Source: Cruorifilaria tuberocauda
Taxonomy: Eukaryota > Nematoda > Chromadorea > Rhabditida > Onchocercidae
DNA: 64,000 bases
Direction: 5' to 3'
NCBI GenBank assembly: GCA_013365365.1
Contig: JABVXU010000016.1
Span: forward strand, 1 to 64,000
Of the stretch, positions 12,286-23,479 are shown piece by piece (positions within the stretch are counted from its first letter, which is position 1; each line of letters starts with the position of its first letter). The notes under the pieces were generated by a model. It was not told the origin of the DNA. It saw only the letters and a program-made list of their open reading frames with translations, and made no database searches. A program made the position numbers and the translations under genes.

Positions 12286-15200
12286 ATGTGTGATGAAGAT
12301 GATGATGAGGTAATGATATTTGAATGCGGCGCTTCACTAGCCGCTAATGCATTTCCTAACTTTGAGGAAATTCGTCGTGCTGGAAAGCTTTGCGATGTGG
12401 TACTTGTTGTCGGCAGTGTCAGGTTTGCAGAAAAGATTTGTTCATCAAATTTTGCGTATTTTCTAATGTGTTACAGAAGTTTTTTCATATGGAATTCCGT
12501 AATTTCAGGTTTAGTGCTCACCGTATTGTTCTAGCTGCAACAATTCCCTATTTCCGAGCGATGTTTACAACTGATATGGCTGAAAGTCAACAAGAAGAAA
12601 TTCATTTGAAAGGTAGATTTTCGTTACATGAAAGTTGTTACTGTATTCATACTTAAATTCGAGAGAAATATCTACTGTATAGTCAACCGTTTTAGTCAGT
12701 TGTTTGTCCTTTATTAGTTATTTTGTGATAGTACTGTATCGTAAATAGATTTCGAAATGAGCGAATATTGCGTAGACGTGAAGTTCTTCTAGCGCGAACA
12801 AAGTTTGAAAACTCATTGTTTGAATTTAGGTCGAGGACTTTTATTCATAGAGAGACTACCTTAACTGGCATGTAGAGGAAAATCATGAGGTATAAGATAT
12901 AAAAAGATAAAGGAGATAAAAATATGGGAAAGTGATGTCGCTTATTACATCTTGCTGGCCTTGACAAATGTTCTTGTCTGAATTCGTGAGTTGTACTATT
13001 TGGTTCTTACATAATTAATATTTCATAGTTAATGACAGTACATTTATTATCGTATATGATTAAAATTATTTTATCATAATTTAGTTTAAATTTACACTGT
13101 GCATATTGGACTTCATTTTTCTGTTGTTTGTTTCATGAAGATTTCGAGCCGGATACGTTGGAGCAATTGATTGCTTTCTCATACACAGGAAGTATAAGGA
13201 TAACTGCTGCAAACGTTCAAAGCATGATGCATGCAGCAAATTTCTTGCAGTTGAATGGAATCGTGGACGAGTGCTCTAAGTTTTTAAAATGCAGGTTGCA
13301 TGCACAAAATGTTCTCGGTATACGATCCTTTGCTATGGCCCTCGGTTGTGTATCACTCGTTCTTTCGGCAGGTAGCTAACTGTATGTCTCTTTTCTTCTT
13401 TATTTATTACCCTTCTTTCCGAAATTGCGGAAATATCTCACTAGCAGTCTTCTCTAGAAATCATATAGTCATATTTTAGGATGCATAACGTGTATTTATC
13501 TATATCAGTGAGTAGGATATCCGCAAAATCTTTAAAATAATGTTAAAATAGCATTAAAATAATGTTAGGTATTTTTTTAGTAGTGGATGTGTTAACCCAT
13601 CACTCTTGTAAAATAATCCTGCAAATAAGTGAATGGTGAAATTGTTCGAGGTGAAACAGAGTTGTAAATTACGATATGTTAAGTTTATGTTATAAAAGGG
13701 TGAACAAAAAAAGATGAAACAAATAGAAGCGTGAATATGTTTGCCATTTCAAAATTATCCACGCTCAATGTTCTATTCCTTTTATTCATTTCAAAGTAGA
13801 TGACGGTTTTAATGCTCAGTTTTCATTTCTAGAAATTAATCAATTTAGACTGTTTTCTACACAAACACTTTCTATCAGTATCACAAGGCGAAGAGTATTT
13901 GGCTTTATCAATTGATGATTTGGTAACAATACTGAACAGAGATGAATTGTTTGTTGAAAGCGAAGAACAGATGTTTGATGCCTGCATGCGATGGGTCCAG
14001 CACAATTATGAAAGGAAACAGTACTTACCAAGGTTATACATTCTGGCTAAAACTAAATATTTTTATACTAAATGGATATTAATTTTAATGCTTTTGAATT
14101 GCTCCGTAAGTCTTTTTAAGCTCCCTAATTTTACATTGGATATGGTTTAATGTTAAAGGAGTTGTGGGATCTTCTTCATTCTTGTCAACAGGAAATCAAT
14201 GCAAAGAACTAAAATTATCACGAATATAATTACGATAGGATATTACAATTTGACCTACTTTTTCCAACTTAATGGAAATTTTTGAATGACTGTGTTATGG
14301 CAATGTTAAAACTGCTGATTATTATTGTAAATTCAAGAAAATATTTAAAACTCAGAGCTTACTCAATGAAAAGTATTTTCCTGTATTGTGTTGCATTAGA
14401 TTGCTTACTAGAAGAGAATCATGATTATTTCTTTTGTATTTTAGAAAATGCTTTTCCAGCTCTGGTCTTCAATTATAAATTTTTAAGGAACCAAAATTGC
14501 AGAGTACTTACATGCGTCAGGATGCCATTATTAAAACCTCATTTCATTACCGATCACGTGGCTTCTCACCCATTTATCCGTGAATGCCTTGACTGCCGTG
14601 ATCTGATTGATGAAGCAAAAGATTACCATCTTATGCCAGAACGAAGGAAATTTCTCAAAAAATTCAGGTAGCGTTAAGTTTTTTATTTTAGAAACATTAA
14701 TAAAACAGTGATCCAAAGTACAGTCGAGAAGATTTAAAAAGTTATTGCCTCATCTTGTAAATTTTTGCATTCTCTTCATTTAATACAGCCAAGATCATTT
14801 TCATTTTATCAAATTATTAAGAGCAGAATTGAAATTTTTCGAAAAAAAAATTTGTTTTTGTTTAGGACAAAACCGAGACGCTGCTTTGATGTTCCCGGCT
14901 TGATCTTCGCGGTTGGGGGTTTGACTAATGCCGGTGATTCTTTGTCAACTGTCGAGATGTACGACCCAGTGATTGGTAAGTGTGTTTTACTACCTTTATT
15001 TATCGTTGTTTTCGGTCTTAGGCAAATTATTACTACGAAGCACGAAGTTGTTTGCAGGTAAATGGACATCAGCGCAGCCAATGAATTCAATTCGATCACG
15101 AGTAGGTGTTGCTGTAATGAATCGTATGTTGTACGCCATTGGTGGTTTCAATGGACATGATCGTCTACGCACCGTTGAAGTCTTCGATCCAGATCAGAAT

Positions 15201-16702
15201 AAATGGACTGAGGTTAAATTTAAGAAAATAAATAAAGACATGCTATATTCTGTGTCTATTTCTGGTAAAAAAAATTTTGGATTCCTAGAATATGAAGCAA
15301 GCAACCCAGATAAGAGCCAAATAGTATAATTTACAAAGCACTTACAAAATTGGAACCTTTTAAGGTCTAATAAACTTGTGTTCGAACGGATCCTATTCGC
15401 GGAAACTGATTTAATCGTGTTCCGGTTAATCGTGTTGTAAGATTGTAGTACATCAAATGTCAGAGCATTGTTGTTATCTCTATTGTAGGTGAGTTCATTG
15501 ATTAACAAACGTTCCGCGCTTGGAGCAGCTGTAGTTAATGATCGCCTTTACGTGTGCGGTGGCTATGATGGAATTAGTTCACTTGCATCCGTTGAAGTTT
15601 TTAATCCTTGTACAAATCGCTGGACTCTGACTACTGCGATGAATAAGCAGAGATCTGCTGCTGGTATAGCTGTTATCGATAATTACATTTATGGTAAGAA
15701 TTTGCTGATGTTTTAAGCCTAACATAAGTCGAAGTCAAAAAAAAAGAGTTTTAGTGATAGGTGGGCACGACGGAATGTCAATATTCAATTCTGTTGAACG
15801 TTTTAATGTTGATAATGGTGAATGGCAAGTGGTAAAATCGATGAATACAAAACGATGTCGCCTGGGAGCTGCTGCTGTTCGAGGAAAAATTTACGTTTGT
15901 GGCGGGTAAACAACATTTTATTTCATACCATATGTATATCTTTCTCCCTTTTGCATTTGTAAATGCAACTAGTCTTCAGATAAGTCTTTAAGTGTTTTCG
16001 AGTCATTAATATTAATTTTACATAAATTCTAACATCTCATGATTTTATTGTGAGTAGCGGCAGTCGTCAGCAATTTTGATTTTTTGTAGCTATGATGGAT
16101 GTCAATTTCTGAAAAGCGTTGAAGTGTATGAACCAGAGAAGGATGAATGGAGCCCACTATCACCGATGCATTTCAAAAGAAGTCGAGTATCCTTAATTTC
16201 CAATGCCGGCATTCTCTATGCCATCGCTGGGTTTGTTTTTTTTCCTCATACAAACTTCTGTTTTCGAAGATTTATTTAAAATGTATTACTACAGTTATTC
16301 TAACAATAGGTAAGGAAAGTGTGAAAAGTGTCTCATTACGATGAAGACCATAACTGCTTGATCAGAAGTGTACTGATTTGAGATTTCGTCATATCTTATT
16401 TTATATTTTCCTTGCTGTGATAAGTTTTATGGATGCCGAAAATTTTTCTTATATTTTGCCTTTTGGGTAATGTGAAAAATTGCGCAGAAAAATTCTTCAT
16501 TACCAATAATAGTGGTATGAAATTCCCATTACTCAGAAAATTGTATTGAAACCATTTCAGTTATGATGGCATTTCGAATTTGAGTTCCATGGAGACTTAT
16601 AATATCGAGGAGGACAGGTGGACGTTGGCAGCAAGTATGGTAGATCATGAAGGTGGTGTTGGTATCGGCGTGATACCGTTCCATCCTAATAAAATATCAT
16701 AA
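12286..16702 (+). CDS. KLHL18: Kelch-like protein, KLHL18 orthologue (BTB-BACK-Kelch Cul3 adaptor)
   Basis: Eleven exons with matching phases: 12286-12422, 12509-12612, 13141-13371, 13849-14032, 14503-14667, 14866-14975, 15058-15212, 15489-15693, 15755-15905, 16090-16230, 16561-16702. They give 574 residues, the same length as human KLHL18. The BTB domain (about 25-140) carries [14 protein letters not shown] and [22 protein letters not shown] (about 145-245) carries SRDEL-like [16 protein letters not shown], then the KLHL18-typical [18 protein letters not shown]. Six Kelch repeats (about 280-565) show GG-Y-DG signatures and end in [15 protein letters not shown]18 proteins bring substrates to Cullin-3 E3 ligases in the cytoplasm. 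The start Met is the first in-frame ATG before the BTB domain, and an AATAAA lies at 16798. No key residue appears missing. Confidence 0.95.
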
Positions 16703-16797
16703 TCTGTGATTCCTTCTTTCCATTTTTTACGGGCAACCTTGAATTGAGAATCATTTTATCTTTTTTCCGCTTTCAGATTCTGCTTGTATTTATGCTA

Positions 16798-16803
16798 AAT
16801 AAA
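16798..16803 (+). terminator. Polyadenylation signal of the KLHL18 gene
   Basis: Canonical AATAAA about 95 bases after the stop codon. Confidence 0.6.
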
Positions 16804-17804
16804 AGATAATAAAAGGCTCATTATACTATTTCCATTTTTTGTTCTTCACTTCATTGCCATTTTTCATTTTCCATGTTATTTTTCTGTGTTTTAATAAATA
16901 ATTGGATCGCAGCTTTTTATTTTCCATATGCATTCCTCGATCTGTTGATACTATATTATGTATTTATTAGTTATCAATATTGAAGTTTTTACTATGAAAG
17001 GAAAGTTTAATCTAGATTTTCTTGAAGAACTCGAGATTAAAGGAAAATAATCAAGATCGAAAGTCAAAACTGGTTGTTGATTTGCAATGATATCATGAAA
17101 GAAATGGTTAGATTTGTGACATTTTTATTTGGTATTTTCAATCTCCTTTTTATTAATGAGTGCTTAGTAAGATTCTTATTCATTCTATCTTTTCTATATG
17201 GAAAACATTCACGGGGAACTCATGATATTGACCGGTAAATAATTCTTTCATTCTTTCTGCTAATTTGTTAATGAGATATTCTATTGTTTTATTTCTCAAA
17301 TTTTCTACAAAACAGAATTGTCTAAGTAAATATAGTAAGCAAAATTGGTTGGTTAATTGCGGACGAAGGAATCATGTTAATCAAAGTTTCGAGTCAAAGT
17401 TCATCCTTACTGTTAATTTGTTTCTTGTCCTTATTTTTCAACTGCTTATTCCCATCACTGGATTTTTCCTTTCCGTTTCCTTTCTTATGTTTTTCGATAT
17501 TGTTTTCTTCCTTCTTTTTCAAATTTGTTATAATGAACTCTGAGAAATTATTCGCTGTGCGTTCATTTTCCGTATAATAAATGGGCTAAAAGAAGGAAAA
17601 AAGTGAAAAGCTGACAGGATCGAACTTTCTTCTTATAGCTCTCATTCTTTGTAAGAATTTTTTTTCAGTTAATAATTTAGGAGCTCCAATTTACATTTTT
17701 CTTATTACATTTTTTTGCAACTCTTTTATTATACCATTGCTATCAAACCTCATTCAGGTGTCGTGGATACCCTCCTGTAAATTTTCGAGAAACAAAGAAA
17801 AATA
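16804..17804. other. AT-rich convergent spacer
   Basis: Lies between the 3' ends of KLHL18 (plus) and the PDI-like gene (minus). It is T-rich with short chance open frames. A possible tiny alternative last exon of the PDI-like gene lies at 17754-17774; nothing else is assignable. Confidence 0.5.
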
Positions 17805-19850
17805 TTATTTAAAGGGACAAACTTTTTTCGATCCTTTGATAAATAGCGCTATAGTAGGTACGTCAAGTACCGGTATTCCGAGCACTTCATTATTCATTGA
17901 ATTCATTATGGCGATTACCAAATTTTTTTTGTTTTTGTAAAGCTCACCAAGTTTTTCCAATTCTGGCATTATTTTTTGACATGCTTCGCACCATGGTGCA
18001 TCTATAAAAACGATAGCTGTTGAATTGTTTAAAACAAAATCTGGGAAGCTTCATATTAATCATTTTTCAAATCCATTAAGTCTTTGAAATAAATCATGTA
18101 TTAAATATTATTGTAATTACAAGCTACAGGTAGCATATGTTACATATTATTGTGTAATCCAATGCAAAGATAAATAACTGTTCCGTTAGTTTTTGATTAT
18201 AGCCAATTCAGAACCGAAAATATTTATTATGATAAAAATATTTCTGGTTAATGCTGAGTTCACGAATGCTAATCCATCTTATAACTTCTTTTTTTTTGTG
18301 ATTGGATTCTAAAAAGAAAGTTCATGCGGTCAACATGAAATATTTCAAAAATTTTAAGCTGACCTTCCTCACAATCAGAAAGTGTTAAATATTCCCTCAA
18401 TAAATTTATTGTAATCCATTTTATTGTAATGATGTAAATAAGAATTGGTTTGGAGATTTGTCATAGTCTTTGGATGTGTATCACGTATATTGAAGTAAAA
18501 GTAGCGTCAGCATTTCTACAACTTATGTACTTTCAGTAAGCAGCGTTAGACGTTGTAATGAATTTGTTTCGAGAAAGGGAAGGTTTTAAAATTATTCTCG
18601 TTTGCCTTCTCTTCCAACAGTTTTCTACGTACTTTTTACGAGCCACTTCTTTTTTTCCCTCTCTGTGATTCTTTATTAAGTAAAGGTATGAAGAAAGCTT
18701 ACAAAAAAATACGAAGGTTGTTTTCTTCGAGTCGAATACTTGCTCTTCGAAGTTTTTCCCTACTAATTCAACTACAGGTTTTTTACTCCAATCGGTAGGA
18801 ATTTCTTCACTCTTCAAGAAAGGCGTTGATTTACCGTCCAAACATAATTGTACGAATGAAATTATTTCTGCTTTTGCTATCTAAATTCACTCACGTCAAT
18901 AAATAGAAAGAAATATTTTCTTGACCTACAAAGAATGTGAAATCTCATGGTAAGTATGGATTGATTTTTTCTTTTCATCTTCCTTTTGCTTTATGGAATG
19001 AAGAGTAACAAAGTTGGAAATTGTCTGTCCTTTGTAAACCAATGAAATTGTTGAAACTCACATTTATGAATAGGATTATGAATTCTTGATCTAGGAAGTC
19101 CAAAAATTAGTAATTTGAAGAAATGTCTTTAAAAGATTTAGAAAGGAATGCTTACTTCTTTAATTTCCGCTTTATACTTCTTAAAGTGTTTTTCAAGGGT
19201 AACAAACAACACGCCGGGCACATCTTCTGCTATTAAACCAAGGAATTCGATTAACTGCCAGTTTTCTTCTATATCTGAGTTGATATATACAAATCGAACC
19301 TGAATTTCTTGGTAATTCACCACGGAATAATATATCTGAATTTTTCTTACAGTATTTGTGTTTTCAGGATTAGAAAGATTTAGAATTCAGATATCGGCGA
19401 TTAGTTGTTTTATGAATATTGTGAGACCAAATTTTCTGAAACAAGAAGAAATCTAAATTTAAGCTGGAAAAGTGAAAACCCATCTTCAACAGTGTGGGAG
19501 AAAGCATTATGGATGATTTTAGGAATCCGTTACAATGTGCCAGAGATGGCCGGACTTGAAGATATTTCTTCAATTGACCTTCAGACCTTTCTAATATTGA
19601 AAATTTTTGAAGCCTTATAGGATTGCCACTGTAACTATGTTTGATGTAAAAATGCGTAAACCCTGTCTTCGAATTTTTCTGCAGCTTTCTGGAATTCGTC
19701 CAGATGATCATCATAATCCTCGGATTCTTTTGATTCGATCAATATTGCAAATTCTGTATTCTTACCACCAAAAATGGACGATCCCGATTCTTTCGCAAAT
19801 TCGGTTATCAGATTTCTCTTCTGCAGTTTATTGATGTTGATTAAATGCTG
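17805..19850 (-). CDS. Truncated protein disulfide isomerase-like gene (b'-a' part, CEAC active site)
   Basis: Four exons on the minus strand with agreeing phases: 19850-19662, 19299-19156, 18880-18703 and 18001-17805, about 235 residues. The first two match the PDI b' domain (ESGSSIFGGKNTEF, then VRFVYINSDIEENWQLIEF, equivalent to the family's LFIFIDSD....ILEFFG). The third ends the b' domain and opens a' with PVVELVGKNFEEQVFDSKK. The fourth gives FYAPWCEACQKIMPELEKL, where classical PDI has FYAPWCGHCK. The frame stops right after DVPTIALFIKGSKK, before the last strands and helix of the thioredoxin fold, and no KDEL-type signal follows. No a or b domain is visible in the 1.6 kb upstream. PDIs oxidise and isomerise disulfides in the ER; whether this version can is doubtful. 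Alternatives are a decaying paralogue, or a gene whose 5' exons sit further upstream across the neighbouring gene. An alternative end splices from 17823 to a 7-codon exon at 17774-17754. Confidence 0.82.
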
Positions 19851-21494
19851 CTATTCACTTATATCAGTAAAAATATCAAATTGTCTGAAAATTCAGTGGT
19901 GATTCAATTAGTTATATGCCAAATACCGCGTAGTATTTAACCTACTTCTACTTTCTTCTTTCTTCCTCGTTCTTTCACCCTTCCATCGATGAAGTTTGAT
20001 TTGTTTAACGAAACTATTTAATTTGTTGAACTAGGCTCAATTCCCCTTTTTTCTCATATAATGATTGTCCTTAGTAACTAAAATACTTCAACATACCCTC
20101 TGCTAATGTCTAACCTTCGTTTCAGCTATTGTTCCAAGGAATGGGAGAAGTAGGAATGGATAAATATGAACACACCGCATCTCGTCTTTCCTTTTGTGCG
20201 GAAAGTGGGTGGTAATATAGTGGTAGTAAGTGATGGTGGCACTTTCAACGACACTTTTGGATTCGGCAGTCGAAAGATCTAATATGCGTTTCTCGCCACT
20301 TCTCGCCCCCATTTCTCCTTCCAATTACATGACTTGTTTTATAAAGGCCGACCTAGCGTTGTATTTTTGTATATAAACGAAATTAATGATCATTAGAATT
20401 TCATTAAATTATTATATTTGATGATGAGTGGATACTTTCCTTAATAAATAATTTAATCACTACGCATATGGACACAGAATATATGGACTGGTAGTTATTT
20501 ATATTTATCATATAATGTTTCTTTCTATTGTTTGAATAATTCGATATTGATATTGGAATAAGGCATATATTTACACGAGGAATGGTAAAGTGAATGAATT
20601 CGGATTTCTCGTCTTGAAGAGATCGGATGATTTAACCATCTAGACCAGATTGCTCAATTTTTATTTAGAACTCAGCTAATGCTGCATTAGAAGGTATAAG
20701 TAACATAGCAAGTCGCAGTCTATTCTAGCTAATTTTTATCAATTTTTTCACTTGTTCTAAATGATGAATATCTTGTACACGTTTCATTTTAAACCTTATT
20801 TTTTCAATTCTAATATGATGCATTCGGCGAATTAGGCAATTATGCAACAGACAAAACATTGTTGTATTTGTGATACGAGCACTTTTCTCATCAAACAACC
20901 GAGTGAAAGCGTTCAATTCATTCCGACAGCAATACATTCTTTCCTTTCCCGTCCGAAACTGATTAGTGTAAAAAGATTGAAAATATTTCAACCCTTTTGT
21001 CATCTGTCTTCATATCACAAAATGCGAACTTTCTAAAGACCAGTTATCAATCGAAAATTAGCTCTACAAGTTTTTTGTCGCAGGAAAAGTTATTGAATTT
21101 TCCTTGCAATTTGGCATATTCATGGTATCATTTCATCGCAGATTAGAGTATGACATTCTTTTCCATCTTCAGAATTAATTAAATTTTAGGAACCTTAATT
21201 TTTTTTTTTGGAAACAGAAGTATGATATCTTTATATCCCGAGTTTTACTTTTTATCGTTTCAAATGTCTGACAAAGACGAAAAAAACGTCCTTTACTCTA
21301 TGAGAAGTACTTCCCACATGACTGTAAGGTGTCTATTCGCTTTTAATGTTATTTCCATGCTTTTCAAGTAGTTTATAGCTATCATCCATCAAAATTTGCA
21401 GCATCTTCCCTCGTAATATCGAGAAACATGATGTAAACGTTTCATTTTATTTTTAGGAGTTTAATTATCAAACTATCAAAAAGCGATCATCGCA
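19851..21494. other. Divergent spacer between PDI-like and helix-turn-helix-like genes
   Basis: AT-rich with a slightly GC-richer patch around 20130-20310. The missing N-terminal half of the PDI-like gene would be expected here on the minus strand; I looked for a WCGHC-type motif and its flanks and did not see one. Confidence 0.5.
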
Positions 21495-23392
21495 ATGAAT
21501 AATGAAAGTAAGTTTTATTCTATATCTGTTTCATGCTACATAAGAAAGAGTAAATTTCGTTTTTCGGTTATTTCTGTATTTATTTTGATTTTTATCATCT
21601 TTATATGATATGTGAATGTGTTCTATCTTTTTTCTTTTCAGAAAATCGGAAGTTAGGTGAAAATGTGCGTGGCTTACGTGAAAAAGGGCTAACTTTTTCT
21701 CAAATTTCTCAAGAACTGAAGGTCTTTTTTTTCCTATATCTTAAATTAGACATAAAGAGCAAAAAATGGTAAGGATTTAGGTAATTCCTGATTTAGTGAA
21801 ATCAGATTCAATGCATCAGATTGGAGCATTTCTATTTAGGAAACTGAAATAAGGAGAAGATAAAAAGGTGAGTGTGGAGGAACACTAATCTTTCTATTTT
21901 TTTATTTGAATCTTATTTAGTGAAGTGTCATCCGGGTCTTTGATATCAGTTTGAGTCTAATATAATCCACATCATTTATTTCTCTTATCTTTTGCTCAAA
22001 TTCCAATCTTATCATATTAATCATATTGATGTTCAAGTTTAGGAAGATATTTTCAGAAACTTTAGGATGGACTGTTGAACAGTTATGACCATTTGATTCG
22101 AATAACTATGGAATGAACTTTTATCGGAAAACTTTTGGTAGGAATTTATCGTTATATCACTGAATATTGTTTTTATACTTCAGCAACCGCTATCGACGTG
22201 CTATTCAGCCATGAGATCGCTGAAATTATCGAAAGACTATACGGAAAGTCTGAAGATGATTGTTAAAAGAAGGAAACGTGATTATACTGGATCTTTACAG
22301 TCGGTAAACGTTCGTAGTTTTATCATTTTCATCACTCTTTAAAACTTCTGTGTAAATTCATTTGAAGCATAGAAGTTAAAGATCCTAATTCTAGAAACTG
22401 TCTTGAATTATGGAGAATATTATTGAGTAGTCATTTGATAAAATTAAAAAACGAGTTTAATATTTAAAATTATGAACAAATGAGCAATGAACAAAGTTTT
22501 AAGAAAGCATTGCAGAGTGGGAGCTGCTGTTCAAGTTCGGAATCAGATCAGTTGGTTGACGAATCTTCTTCTCTTCAAACTTCAACATCCTTTACTCTTC
22601 CAGCTTATGCAACCTACGGCTTAACATCAACCACAAATCAGCTTTTGCATGCAGTGAACAAATCCATCGAAGCTGCTCCATGGCATCAGCAGCTTAACTC
22701 TAATATGGTATCTTATTCATTATAGATTTTGAGCGATTTTGTTCATGTCATTGTAGGAATACTAAAACTGGAGAAATTTGGGAAAGCTTTATCAATTTCA
22801 GAAAAATGAAAAAGAAAGCGAAGAGCATCGTCTGACAACCGATCATCATTCATCGACAACATTCTCAGTTGCAACTGCCTCTTATACCAACACTGCAACC
22901 ATTTCATCCTTTGCACCGTATCGAAAAATAAATTTAGGAACTACTCGTTTTCTGGAAGAATCTAAACATATTTCTTCATCGGCACCATTTAAGGTGAATT
23001 ATAATCAAATCAATTTGCAAAATAAAATAAGAAGCGATATGCGATCTTGCAATGATCTATGTAATATATACACAATTTAATTTTAAACATTTGATTTTTT
23101 GTCTATTTTCTGTAGCAGAAAATTCTTTTTATATATTGAAATTCTGTTGGACCGTATTCCTGCTAAAATTTTTTTCTCTGAAATCGTTTGCATATTTCAG
23201 AGTAACGATAACACGAAAGTAACTGTTTTGGAGGAGAATGCTGAAAATGCCATAACTCAAAAGCTAACATGGGCTTTGAAACAACTAGAAAATTCTAAGA
23301 AACCTGATGAAATTGTGCAACTGATGAATGTGGTTGCTAGTGCACTAAATATATTGAATAATTTGAAAGTCAAAGATAATTCTGTGCCGTAA
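21495..23392 (+). CDS. Unidentified 262-aa protein with helix-turn-helix-like N-terminus and Ser/Thr-rich middle
   Basis: Proposed exons: 21495-21507, 21642-21721, 22184-22303, 22516-22707, 22802-22993, 23201-23392. All phases agree and most acceptors are TTTCAG-like. The exon-4 acceptor (TTGCAG at 22515) was chosen because it restores phase; an upstream ATG at 22480 shares the frame. Residues about 5-60 are basic and read like a DNA-binding helix-turn-helix (LREKGLTFSQISQELK, then a helix rich in Lys and Arg including KRRKR). Residues 72-200 are Ser/Thr-rich and low complexity. The last 60 residues (for example QKLTWALKQLENSKKPDEI) look helical. I recognise no family, so a nuclear role is only inferred from the basic start. 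An AATAAA lies at 23474. Confidence 0.7.
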
Positions 23393-23473
23393 ATTTAAAG
23401 ACATATTTTGATACTTCCTGTTCGTTATAGCTAATGAAAATAACGAATCGACTGTATTTGGAGTTTAATTTTT

Positions 23474-23479
23474 AATAAA
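23474..23479 (+). terminator. Polyadenylation signal of the helix-turn-helix-like gene
   Basis: AATAAA about 80 bases after the stop codon at 23392. Confidence 0.55.
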
